Of a stretch of DNA of 64,000 nt, positions 23,279 through 34,139 are shown one piece after another (position 1 is the stretch's first letter; the number at the start of each line of letters is the position of its first letter). The stretch is from Hibiscus mutabilis. Its lineage: Eukaryota; Streptophyta; Magnoliopsida; Malvales; Malvaceae. The position numbers were made by a program, and so were the translations under genes. The DNA is taken from NCBI GenBank assembly GCA_019671005.1, contig CM033728.1, positions 29,649,099 to 29,713,098 of the forward strand, written 5' to 3'. The notes beneath the pieces are model-generated. The model was not told where the DNA came from, made no database searches, and was given only the letters and a program-made list of their open reading frames with translations.

Positions 23279-24270
23279 TCAACTACAGACAATCACGCCT
23301 AATGTGATCTCACGAACCACAGCTCCAGCTGTACCAATGGTACCCCAACACCCTCTTGAATGTCGCCTACCACAACGCCCACACTTAGGAGCTCGAACAA
23401 AAGTGCTCTGACTGTGATGTCCATGCCCAACACTACTCCTACCACGTCTCTGATGAAGACGATACCTCCTATCCCAATACTTCTTAGAATCTGACTCAAC
23501 AATCATCTTTCCAGCTGAAGAACTCCTTGAACATGAGGAAAAACCCAGATTCTGTTCTATGTCCTTAGCTCGAGAAACCAAGACATCAAACTCGGTGTAA
23601 TTCGCAGCTAACATATAGGTCATCACCTCCTTAACCAGCCCATAACAGAAATGACCATATTGCCGACACTCATCAGGAACCAACTCAGGAGCATACTGGC
23701 TTAACCGAACAAACTAAACCTCATATTCCGATGTAGACATACTACCCTAGACAATGCCATAAACTCTCACTTATTTTTATCCTGGTATCGAGAACCCATA
23801 TACTTCTTTTGCAAAATAGTACAAAAGAACTCCCATGTCACATCTACAAGTGTCATACCCACGATAGAAGTAGTCCACCAGCTACAAGCATCTCCCTAAA
23901 GCAAAGACACTGTGCAACCTAACTTATGAATATTCGTACACTCTATTTGTCCAAGAATCCTCTCAGTACTGGTGAACCACTCCTCAGCCATCTCTAGAGC
24001 TAAACCCGTAAACTCGATACCTCCCAAGCTACACAAACACTCAAACATAAGCCCCTTATTAACAATCGCGACAGATGCTGGTGTAGGTACTTGCACTCTA
24101 GCTATGGCTGCCTGAAACGCTTCAGTCATTGCCTAGATCAACGGTATCATATCCCTAAAAATTGTTCCTTGCGGTGCCTGAGGCACACCACCCTCAATTC
24201 TAGCACCAACAAAAGGAATCGGTGGAGGAGGAGGCAACTCATCATTATGTCTATCCACAGCACTACCCAT
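23279..24270 (-). pseudogene. gag: M1 gag relic
   Basis: The N-terminal part at about 24270-23896 includes a Pro-rich run (ELPPPPPIPF) and MTEAFQAAIARVQVP, GGIEFTGLALEMAEEWFTST and ERILGQIECTN. The C-terminal part at 23279-23683 includes YGLVKEVMTYMLAANYTEFD, LVSRAKDIEQN and a first zinc knuckle CGRCGRRHSRGC. A second knuckle lies in another frame and is damaged (WSCGS, stop, DHIRRDC). Gag forms the virus-like particle and packages RNA. Stops and frameshifts between the parts show it is dead. Confidence 0.83.
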
Positions 24271-24563
24271 GTAAGCTCTCGTCTCGGTCCTATTTCTCAA
24301 AAATATGAGTCTAAAACATTGTGATGCAATGAAACAAAATAATTAGGCCAGCTTGAAGCAAGAATCCAAGTCACTCACGTTTTAAAACAAAAATCATTTC
24401 ACACTTGTAGTAATAAGGCAATGTATCCCCAAGCTACTACCCCAATATAGCACATTTCAATCATAAACTCACAAAATCAAACACCGTGCATGCTATTCAA
24501 CATATTCATTCAACAACAATACATCAAACAACCATAACTCACCTCCCAACATTCATAACCTAG

Positions 24564-24574
24564 CTCTGATACCA
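24564..24574 (-). other. Primer-binding site of element M1
   Basis: Minus-strand TGGTATCAGAG (initiator-Met tRNA complement), five bases from the LTR end at 24580. Confidence 0.87.
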
Positions 24575-24579
24575 ACAAA

Positions 24580-25977
24580 TATAACCCCCTAGACCCAACC
24601 TAGATGCCAGATCAAACCGAGGGAGCTATATTGGGTTTGCCAAGACAAACCTAGAATAATTATTTAGAAACTAGTCCATTTTTTCATTTTATCTTATCTA
24701 AATGCATCATTAAGTCTTAAGGTTATCATGCTGGCAGCGGTGAAATTACAACTCAATCAGGCATCGAATTGACATCCAATTGATCAAGAATGTACTTCAG
24801 GGACCAAATAGCAATTTTTGAAAATTAAGAGGTCTTCCATAAAATTAAGGTTACCAATCCTTAATTAGTCAAGTTTTATACACACCGGTCAAATTTCAGC
24901 TTTAAATAATCAATCAAACTCATACAATTGCACATTTCCAAACTTCAACATTTAAATATACAAAACCAACAATGAGTACCGATACGGGTAAGCCTATATC
25001 AATATAGCTCAACGAACTAAACCACCAAGCATACCGATACACTAGCCACCGTAACGATACGGTGTATAAGGCAACCCGTACCCGTACAACATAGTTCTCG
25101 TACAGATCCCCCTTCTTTCATTCAAAACCACAATTTCCAGCAACCATATTGCATACCGATACGGTACCCCGCGTATCGATACGACATTATAAAAATGAAA
25201 GGCCGTACTGGTACTCAAATTTGTGTACTGATTATGATATGTAAATTTAAAAGGGTCGTACTAGTACTCAACTAACTGTATTGGTACCCTTGGGCATTTT
25301 GCCCTCCAAACAGAGCAATTTTAGACCCCACGTATCGATCCCTGGGTACCCATATTGCTATGCGAAGGCTTGTAAGGACCTCTAGGTCCAACATATACCT
25401 TTTTGGCTCACTCCAAACAACTTCAAACACCATGTAAATATTTTATAACATCTCAAGCATCATTTCCACCAACATATAAGCATGATAGATAATCATTCAC
25501 AACATGTCATATTCAAACAAGGGTGCTATAGGCATGATCTCTACCCAAGCATACAAAACATATCGCAATCGCTCAAAGGAAGATATTAAACATCATACAA
25601 GTCCCAAAACATCAAATGTAACTTGTCCAAACCAGGGAGTAACCAAAACAACCCTCTCAATTACAACTTGGTCACATTGCCCTTATTACTACAAAGTACT
25701 TATAAAACCATACTCAAAATCACTTTATCCATGGATCGCCTCTTGCTTGCTCACTGCCCAAAATGCTTATTTCTCTGCATTGATAAAAAAAGAGAGTGTA
25801 AGCTTATAAAGCCTAGTGAGGAAAATCTCGAAAACAATCATCAATGTATGTAAAATCAATTTGTCTTCCAATATGTATTCAATCTCATGTCAAAACATCT
25901 CATGCTTCTATAATCTTCCAAATATGCACTTTTAAACATTTGCATCTCATGTATCATGGATTTCTATCAATAACCTC
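24580..25977 (-). repeat. Element M1, 5' LTR (right copy, truncated by H1)
   Basis: It aligns with 17317-18743, although the first bases read TATAACCCC where the LTR should start TG, a G-to-A change. It ends at the TG of H1's LTR. Confidence 0.85.
24975..25350. repeat. GTAYCGRTAC motif cluster, M1 right LTR
   Basis: Counterpart of 17750-18125. Many motif copies differ by single substitutions from the left-LTR copies. Confidence 0.78.
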
Positions 25978-28900
25978 TGTAACACCCTGAAATTGAGCCT
26001 AGATGTGGGCTGGATCAGGTTAGGGGTTCAAAAGAATCGGTTTAGATAATTCGACTAGTTTTGGGGAATTAAATCATAAAAAAATGATTTTGGATTGAAA
26101 TAAATCATGGAAAAAAGTGGGAAATTACTTAATTAATATTTTAAGTAATTTGGTAAAGTCAATTTGGGATAATTAAATATGATTTTATGACATTTTGTTC
26201 TAGTGACTAAATTGGAATATTTCAAAACTGTTTTTGGTGACTAAATTGAAAGAGGATCAAAACTTAGAATCTTTAAAGAGTTATTTGACCACTAAGTTTT
26301 TATCAGATTTATCACTTGATTTGGGTTATTTTAAAGTGTTTAAAGGTGGTTTTATAAACAATTAAAAAGGATTTAATAAAAAGGAAGTTTGATTAACTAA
26401 ATCATTTTCTTACGTAACCACTTTTCATTCCACATTTTCTCTCTACTTTCTCAGCAACCAAACTATCAAAACCTTTGTAAAAATTCTGGGAAGCAACCTC
26501 TTTTGATTTTGTTTTGATTTCTCATTTGATTCCTTTGATTTCCTCAACTAAATCAACTTGGATTTCATCAAAACTTTGCCAAACAAGGGAGAAATCAACA
26601 ATTAGAGGTGATTTTTGTTTCTCTCCTCTAATTAAGGGATTTTTACTGAAATTTCCAAGTTCTTGATCCTTTGTTATTGATTTATGATATGAAATTATGT
26701 TATTAATATGGATTTGTTAATTAAATTGGGATTTAATTGGAAAATTGTGAAAGAATGATTTGGATCTATTTTGTTAATGAATCCAATTGATTAAAATCTT
26801 TATTTGAATTTATTTTGATGTTGAAAGAGTTGATTAATCCATCTAATCCCGAAACTAAGTGAATTGTTAGTTTTTAAGGTTGTGTATAGTTGGTTTTTTG
26901 CTTGATCTTGTTGCTGTAGAGTTGTTGGAGGTATAAGGACGTGTTTAAGGTGTTTTGGATATTAATTGATGATATTAATGTGTTGGAATAATTAGATGTT
27001 GGCTGGGATTTGATTAGGAAAGGTTTGGTGGTGTTCTTGATGGTTTTGGGAGGGTGTTGAGTGGGATCTTGAGAGGTGATGCTGTGTTTGTTGGTTGCTG
27101 GAGGTTTGTGTTATAGAGATGTGTTTTAATCCTCTATTTTTGGCTGGGTAAAGTAGGGGAGTTAAATCCTTTGGCTTTTGAAGAAGGCGCGAAAGCTTTA
27201 GAAGCTTGATTTGCACATCGGCAAGCAAGCGGTTGCGTTTCTCTCGGTTTCAGCTTTTGCAAAATGAAATCTCATGCACATGTTATGGTTTTGATTACTC
27301 ACTATATTATGCATGTTTAAAAAAGATTTATAATGCAAATGATCATTGATGATTACTTTTGGGAATAGCATATGATTTATACAAGTATTTTGAGAATATG
27401 AAAATACATGGTTTAATGTATTTGTGGAAGATTGATTTAAGGCATATGTAAAACGTGAGGTAATGTTGTTTATTGAATATATGGGCAAGTGGTTGTGTTT
27501 AAAATGATATCGGATATAGTTGGAATGCCACAGGGTTTAGAGTGCACTATAAAAAGTTACCCCATATTTGTCGAGGGGTGTTAAGAGTCAATAATTTCCT
27601 ACATAAAAATTGTAGTGGTTGAGGTGGGAAATGTTCTGATTACTCCCGCTGGTGGATTATACATCCAAACTGTAGAGGTGGGCAAGTGTGCCGTTATGGG
27701 TAAGTGTGTCGTTACTCCGGTTGAGGTATGTATGTAAAGTGGTTGTGGGAACCATTTGAGAAATCCGTGTATCCGATAAGTTTTGTGAAATGATAGGTTG
27801 TTGGTTTTGAGTCACTTGAAATCTAATATATGAGATAATGTATCATGTGAAATGGATTATGTTTGTATAATGAGACTTACACATGTGTTACTCTTTAAGC
27901 TTGTTATAAAGCTGTTATGGTGTGAAGCTTAAATTGAGGTAGATGTTGAATCCAAGATACATGTGTTGAAAATGATTTAAATGTGCATACTTGATATGTT
28001 GAGAAAAGCATGAGATTTTTGCCATGAGATAATTACATGTGATTTGATAGAAATGGTTTTAAATGCATTGATGAGTGCTTTGCGATCTCCCTCACTAAGC
28101 TTATAGCTTACGCTCTCTTTTCCTCATCAATGCAGAGAAATAGCTTCTCGGGCAGCACGTGAGCAAGGGAAGATCCAAGAAACACTTTGATTCAAAGTAT
28201 GGTTTTATATACGATAAGTAGTAATAAGAAGGCAATGTGACTGGGTATTTGGAAGATGTGTTTTGAGATACTCCCTATTGTAATACGCTTGGTTTGATGT
28301 TTTAGTTTGGTATGATGCTTTTATATGTGGTTTTGAGGGTTTGGGAGACATTAAGCATGCTTGGGTAGAAATCATGATCATAGGCGATTGCTTGAGTATG
28401 CTATGATTAGTGTAGCTTCAATCTATGTTACTATGGTTGAAGATTGAATGTTTGTGATGCCAAATGATGTTTAGAAGATGAATGAAGAATGTACGATAGA
28501 GTCAAAATGTCATATGCTGGACCTAGAAGTTATTACAGGTCTTTGTGTATCGGTACACGTACCTCAGGATCGGCACGCGAGGTCCACCTCAAACTGCTAA
28601 ATTAAAGCTACGGGTACTGGTATGCACAACCACCGTATCGGTACACCTTAAGAGAAAATGATACGTGTTTTGGTACACGGGTTTGAGAATCAGTACGGCC
28701 CCTTCAAATTTAGTAACCCATACTGATACGCGGGGTACCGTATCGGTATGCATATTAGTTACTAGAATCCTAGATTTTGGGATAAAATGAAGGGGATCGG
28801 TACGGGTTAAAGCTATATCGGTATGGGGGTGGTCAACACACCGTATCGGTACATGACTCAGTGTACCGGTACGCTGACCGTTAATTTAGTTAAGATGTTA

Positions 28901-29302
28901 TCTGATGTTTGAAAGCTTCGCATTTTAATCCATGTTTCTTAAATGTGCAATTAAATGAGTGTGAATGATCATTTTGAGTTGATAATTGACATGAAGGCAT
29001 GTAACATGACTAATTATGGATTGGTAACTTAAATTGTAAGGAAGTCCTTGTAACTGTTAGAAATTACATTTTAGTCCCTATAATGGGTTTTTGAGCAATT
29101 AAATGTTGATTCGACGTCTAATTAAGTTGAGATTTCAACCATGACTCGTATGAAAACCTTAAGACCTTAAAATTCATTTAGATACGATAAAAGAGAAAAA
29201 ATAGACCATTTTTATTGTAATCTTTTCGGGGTTTATTTTGGTAAGCCCTAATATAGCTCGCTCGGTTCGATCTTTTAGCTAGACCGAGTCAAGGGGGTTA
29301 CA
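25978..29302 (+). repeat. Element H1, 5' LTR
   Basis: 3325 bp, TGTAACACCCTG to GGGGGTTACA. It carries the motif cluster at 28540-28880. Minus-strand and plus-strand small frames inside it have no domain content. Confidence 0.9.
28540..28880. repeat. GTAYCGRTAC motif cluster, H1 5' LTR
   Basis: A perfect palindrome GTACCGGTAC lies at 28863-28872, with near copies such as GTATCGGTAC (several) and GTATCGGTAT. Confidence 0.8.
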
Positions 29303-29307
29303 TTAGG

Positions 29308-29320
29308 TGGTATCAAAGCC
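29308..29320 (+). other. Primer-binding site of element H1
   Basis: TGGTATCAAAGCC, five bases after the LTR end. It differs from the usual TGGTATCAGAGC by one G-to-A change that H4 also has (61747-61759), so it may be a family variant rather than random decay. Confidence 0.85.
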
Positions 29321-29586
29321 AGGTTATGATTGTTGAGAGGTGGGTTATGGTTGTTAGGTTGGTTGATGATGTTTGAATACATTGTTTGACATGTACGGTG
29401 ATTGAAAATGTGAAATTGTATTCGATGTGTGGTATGATTGGGGTGTTTTAACTCGAGACACATTGCCTTATTACTACTTGAGTTAAATGATTTTGTTTTA
29501 AACATGAATGACTTGGATTCTTGCTGCGAGTTGGCCTAATTATTTTGTTTTGTTGCATTATCATGTTTAGACTCATATTTTCAAGT

Positions 29587-30640
29587 ATGGGACCGATACA
29601 AGAGACTAGAGCTCACATGGGAAGTGTGGTGGATACGCATGATGATGAGTTGCCTCCTCCTCCACTGAATCCTGCTACTGGTGTTGGAGTAGAGGGAGGT
29701 ACGCCTCAGGCACCCCTAAGCACCTATTTTTGGTGATATGGTACCGTTAGTCCAGGTGATGATGAGAGCTTTTCAGGTGGCCATAGCTGAAGTGCATATA
29801 CCTGCACCGGTGCCTACAGCTGTTACTACCAGATTACCTCTGAAGCATTTGCGTAGCCTTGGTGGTGTTGAGTTTAGAGGATTGATTCCTGAAGCAGCCG
29901 AGGAATGGTTTGCTAGTATTGAGAGAATCCTTGGACATATAGAGTGTACGGATGTTCGCAAACTGAGGTGTATTGTGTCATTGCTTTAAGTTGATGCTTA
30001 CAGTTGGTAGACAACTGTGGTTGCGGGGATGAAACTACTGATGTTATATGGGAATTCTTTTGTGAGGCTTTTCGGAAGAAGTATTTGGGAACTCGGTATA
30101 GAGATGAAAAGAAAAGAGAGTTCATGGCTTTGAGCAAAGAAACATGTCTATTTTTGAGTATGAGATCCAGTTTGTACGGCTGAGTAAGTATACTCCCGAG
30201 TTGGTTCCAGATGAGCGAGAGAGGTGTGGTCGGTTCTATTATGGGTTGATCAAAGAAGTGAAGATGTACATGTTGTCTACCGACTACACTAAGTTTGATG
30301 TCCTGGTTTCACGAGCAAAGGATATAGAACAAAATTGGGCTTGTCTGCTCATTCTGGGAGTTATTCGACAGGGAAGAGAAGTACCGAGTCTGATTTTGGT
30401 AAGGATCATTACAATATGTATAGGAACATGAGGTACTGTCTAGATCAAAGGCGGGGAAGAAATGGTGTTGGACGTGGTTTTCAAGGTCATAATACCTTTG
30501 TTGGAGTTCATGAGTGTAGGAGGTGTGGTAGGAAGCATTCGGGGGAATGTTGGGGGTGCTATAGGCACATGCTGGAGTTGCGAATCGAGGGATCATTTTA
30601 TGAGGAATTGTCCGCAGTTGGCCCGAGAGGGTTAGGATCA
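29587..30640 (+). pseudogene. gag: H1 gag relic with two zinc knuckles
   Basis: The likely start is ATG at 29587, 285 nt after the LTR (MGPIQETRAHMGSVVD, then ELPPPPLNPAT). After a frameshift come AFQVAIAEVHIPAPVPTAVT and GGVEFRGLIPEAAEEWFASI, then YEIQFVRLSKYTPELVPDE and YGLIKEVKMYMLSTDYTKFD. Two Cys/His boxes follow: CRRCGRKHSGEC, and, in another frame, an intact CX2CX4HX4C knuckle (CWSCESRDHFMRNC). The paired knuckle arrangement is typical of Tekay-type Gag, which coats the RNA in the particle. At least three frame changes separate the parts. Confidence 0.85.
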
Positions 30641-30716
30641 TGTACCGGTTACTGTGGCGTAGAGGGGTCGTGGGCACGATCGTGGACATTTCCATCGTAG
30701 AGATGATAGACAGAGA

Positions 30717-31380
30717 GTGGTAGCACACACTGTGGTTGTTCAGCCTAAGAAGGGTGGACCAGCAAGGGTCTTTGCTCACCGTATGGGAAGGAATAATACC
30801 GATGTGATCACAGGTACCTTTACCTTGCAATCTATACCTTTGTTATCTTTGATTGATTATGGTTATACACATTCTTACATTTTGCACGAGTATGGATGTT
30901 TGTTGGATTTACCTGTAGAATTGTTTGATGTTGGTATGCGGGTAACAAGTTCCTTTGGTGAGTCGGTTGTAGCTAGGAAGTTGTATAGGAGTTGTCCCTT
31001 GATGGTTCAAGGGCATGTGTTTGAGGCTAATCTAATGGAGTTATCATTTCAGGGTTTTAATGTGATTTTCGGTATGGATTGGTTATCTCGACACAAAGCT
31101 ATGGTAGATGGTGAATCCAAAAGAGTTTCCATGAGACTTGCCGAGGATTATGAAGTTGTGGTCGTGGGAGAGAATGTGAGGTTCATGTCAAATGTGGTAT
31201 CTGCTCTAGAGGCGCGTAGGTTGTTGGAATTTGAGGGTCAAGCATACCTAGCCTATGTGATGAATCTGAATATTAAAGAAGCACATGCTCAGGATATTCG
31301 CATTGTTTATGATTTTCCAGGAGTGTGTTCAGAAGAGTTCCCAGTTTGCCACCAGATAGGGAGGTGGAGTTTTGCACTAA
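30717..31380 (+). pseudogene. pol: H1 aspartic protease
   Basis: Within an open stretch (30717-31556) the protease reads SLIDYGYTHSYILHEYGCLL, DVGMRVTSSFGESVVARKLY, MVQGHVFEANLMELSFQGFN and VIFGMDWLSRHKAMVDGESK. The catalytic Asp is kept, but the usual D-S/T-G triad is D-Y-G. The stretch EEFPVCHQIGRW shows a frameshift relative to the LPPDREVEF motif of the related copies, so the last part of the open stretch is read in a wrong frame. Confidence 0.83.
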
Positions 31381-31454
31381 GACGTACACAGATACAACTC
31401 CGGTGCCAATCTTATGGCACCGAAAGAGTTGAAGGAGTTGAATACGCAGTTGCA

Positions 31455-32190
31455 AGAGTTGCTGGATCGTGGGTTTATTCAGCCAAGTGTGTCACCTTGG
31501 GGAGCACCGGTGTTGTTTGTGAAGAAGATGGATGGCACAATAAGAATATGCATTGATTATCGGTAATTGAACAAGTTGATGATTAAGAACAAGTATCTTT
31601 TATTGAGGATTAATGATCTGTTTGATCAGTTCAGGGGTGCTACGGTGTTTTCCAAGATTGATCTGTGGTTGGGGTATTATCAGTTGAAGGTGAAGGACAA
31701 AGATCTGCCGAAGACATCTTTTCGCACACGATATGGGCATTATGAGTTCTTAGTGATGTCGTTTGGTTTGACAAATGCACTGGTTGCGTTCATGTATATG
31801 ATAAATAGGGTGTTCCATGAGTTTTTGGACCAATTTGTGGTAGTGTTCATCGATGACATTCTCGTGTACTTGCGAACTGAGGAAGATCATGATCGACATC
31901 TCTGAATTGTATTGCAAGTTTTGTTGGACAATAAGCTTTATGCCAAGTTAAGTAAATGCGAGCTTTGGATCAAGTAGGTGGTTTTACTTGGACATGTTGT
32001 TTCGGCCGAGGGTATTCGTGTGGATCTGTAGAAAGTTGAGACCATTGTGAATTGGAAGCAACCGAAGTCTATGTTGGAAGTTCATAGTTTTCTAGGGTTG
32101 GTAGGATACTACCGACGCTTCGTAGATGGGTTTTCTAATATTGCTGCCCCTTTGACTAAGTTTTTGTAGAAGGATGTGAGTTTTGAGTGA
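31455..32190 (+). pseudogene. pol: H1 reverse transcriptase
   Basis: It starts with LLDRGFIQPSVSPWGAPVLF and ICIDYR, then a stop in place of Gln (YR*LNKL). An open stretch at 31567-31905 follows with FSKIDLWLGYYQLKVKD, TRYGHYEFLVMSFGLTNA and the catalytic box VVVFIDDILVY (both Asp kept). Further parts LDNKLYAKLSKCELWIK, GHVVSAEGIRVD and FLGLVGYYRRFVDGFSNIAA follow between stops. RT copies the element RNA into DNA in the particle. The palm is recognisable from end to end, but at least four stops interrupt it. Confidence 0.87.
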
Positions 32191-32660
32191 CGGAAGTTAG
32201 GCAACAAGCTTTCGACAAGTTAAAGGAAACTTTGACGCAGGCTCCATTCTTGACTCAACCTGAGTCAGGGAAGGAGTTTGTCGTATATAGTGATGCATCC
32301 TACGTGGGTTTAGGATATGTGCTGATGCAGAAAAGAAGGGTGGTAGCTTATGCATCTAAGAAGTTGAAGGTGCACGAGTGCAACTACCCTATTTATGACA
32401 TTGAGTTGGCTGCGTTGGTGTTTGCCTTGAAGATTTGGCGACATTTTCTGTATGGTGAGATGTGTATTGTGTACACAGATCACAAAAGTTTGAAGTATTT
32501 GATGCCCCAAAAGGAGTTAAACCTTAGGCAACGAAGGTGGTTGGAATTTCTTAAGGATTACAACCTAAAGATTGAGTACCATCTGGGAAAAGCGAATGTG
32601 GTGGCGGATGCCTTGAGTAGAAAGGTCACAGTGGAGTTAAGGGCCATGTTTGCGAGGTTT
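32187..32660 (+). pseudogene. pol: H1 RNase H
   Basis: An intact-looking domain within one open stretch (32187-33086): QQAFDKLKETLTQAPFLTQP, FVVYSDASYVGLGYVLMQ, YPIYDIELAALVFALKIWRH, TDHKSLKYLMPQKELNLRQR and YHLGKANVVADALSRK. The conserved acidic residues (SDAS, the Glu of DIEL, TDH) are present. This is the best RNase H in the window and shows what M1 has lost. Confidence 0.88.
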
Positions 32661-33588
32661 AGTTTATCGGGTGATGGTGGGTTGTTAGCGGAGTTACAAG
32701 TGAAACCTTCGATGTTGCAGATGATGAAAAAGAAGCAGACATATGATGAGACGTTGGTGCCTCATGTCAAGGATATCTTGGAGGGGAATCTGATAGATTT
32801 TGGTTTTAATGAGGATGCGGTTTTGTGCTTTAAGAGTCGGGTGGTGGTGCCGATGGATGAAGAGGTAAGGCGCACTATCTTGACTAAAGCACATTTGAGT
32901 CCTTTTGCCATGCATTCGGGGAGTATGAAGATGTACCAAGATCTAAAGAAAGAGTATTTATGGGTTGGCTTAAAGAAGGATGTTGCAGATTTTGTGGTTC
33001 GTTGCATGGTTTGTCAACGTGTTAAGGCAGAACATCAGTTTCCTTTGGGGCTGTTGCAACCGTTGAGGGTTCTCAAGTGGAAATGAGAGAGGATCAACAT
33101 GGATTTTGTGTCTGGTTTACCTTTGACGCCGTCAAAGAAGAAATTTGTTTGGGTGATCGTAGATAGGTTTACGAAGTGTGTACATTTTCTGGCTGTGCAT
33201 ACAACATATACTTTGGATAAGTTGGCAGAGTTGTACATTGTTGAGGTTGTGAGGTTGCATGGTGTACCAAAGTCTATTGTGTTGGATAGAGATCCGCATT
33301 TTACCGCAAGGTTTTGGGAGTGTTTGTATAAGGCCTTGGGTACACGGTTGAACTTCAGTACCTCGTATCATCCTCAAATGGATGACCTGTCTGAGCATGT
33401 TATCCAGGTGTTGGAGGATATGTTACGGTGCTGCATCATAGATTTTCAAGGATCGTGGGAAACACAATTGATGTTGGTAGAGTTTGCTTACAATAACAGT
33501 TACCAAGCTAGTATCCAGATGGCACCATATGAGGCTTTGTATGGTAGGAGGTGTCGTATGCCACTCTGTTGGGCGGAGATACCAATGT
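32640..33588 (+). pseudogene. pol: H1 integrase zinc domain and catalytic core
   Basis: The HHCC domain reads HLSPFAMHSGSMKMYQDLKK followed by CMVCQRVKAEHQFP. A stop at 33084 breaks the frame. The core restarts with MDFVSGLPLTPSK, VDRFTKCVHFLAVHTTYTLD and GVPKSIVLDRDPHFTARFWE, then MDDLSEHVIQVLEDMLRCCI and EFAYNNSYQASIQMAPYEAL. All three DDE residues are present (MDF, LDRD, the Glu of SEHV), so the core itself may be the least damaged part. It ends at CRMPLCWAEIPM where the frame shifts into the C-terminal piece. Confidence 0.88.
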
Positions 33589-34139
33589 GAAAGTAAAACT
33601 TATTATTGATCGGTTAAGAGCTGCTTCGGATTGGCAAAAGTCTTATGCTGACTTAAAGCGAAGGGAGATTGAGTATGCAGTTAGTGATTGTGTGTTTTTG
33701 AAGGTTTTGCCTTGGAAAAAGGTGATGAGATTTGGACGGAAGGGTAAGTTGAGCTCTAGGTTTATTGGACCGTATGAGGTGTTGGAGTGCGTTGGTCTAG
33801 TTGCGTATAGATTGAGGTTGTTGGCTAAACTAGAAAAGATACATGATGTCTTCCATGTGTCAATGTTGCGGAGGTATAGATTGGATCCTTTGCATATTAT
33901 GCATGTTGAGGATATTGAACTGAATCTAGATTTGACCTATGATGAGGAACCGGTGAGAATTCTAGATTCAAGTAGCAAAGTTCTCCGTAAAAAGACCATT
34001 GAGTTGGTAAAGGTGTTGTGGCGGCATCGCGGTGTAGAGGAAGCTACCTGGGAGAGCAAAAGGGACATGTTGAGGCATTTCCCTCATCATTTTCTGTCAG
34101 GTAATTTTCAAGGAAAAAATTTCTTAAGAGGGGGAGAGT
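33582..34139 (+). pseudogene. pol: H1 integrase C-terminal domain and chromodomain, stop codon lost
   Basis: Open from before NVKVKLIIDRLRAASDWQKS through RFGRKGKLSSRFIGPYEVLE, IHDVFHVSMLRRYRLDP, TYDEEPVRILDSSSKVL and the chromodomain IELVKVLWRHRGVEEATWES. Sister copies stop soon after the PGKF/SASKF segment. Here the frame runs on through the purine tract into the 3' LTR and ends near 34207, so the C-terminus would be extended by LTR-encoded residues. The chromodomain's aromatic W of KVLW and the EEATWE block are intact. Confidence 0.86.
34126..34139 (+). other. Polypurine tract of element H1
   Basis: AAGAGGGGGAGAGT directly before TGTTACGCCC at 34140. Confidence 0.87.

Larger units (their letters stand above)
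17317..25977 (-). mobile_element. Element M1: minus-strand Tekay-like element with two internal deletions, cut by H1
   Basis: The left LTR (17317-20742) and partial right LTR (24580-25977) flank a gag-pol relic that reads on the minus strand. The primer site (24564-24574) and purine tract (20743-20757) confirm the orientation. The right LTR stops where H1's 5' LTR begins, so its last two kilobases and the right target-site duplication are not visible. The five bases before the left LTR are GATAA. LTR ends and coding relics match the H1 family closely. Two deletions in pol remove most of RNase H and the protease-to-RT junction. Confidence 0.88.

Noticed and set aside
30309..30830. 173-codon minus-strand frame (similar case at 62748-63269)
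   Set aside because: Antisense shadow of gag zinc-knuckle sequence; the sense strand carries clear Cys/His motifs.
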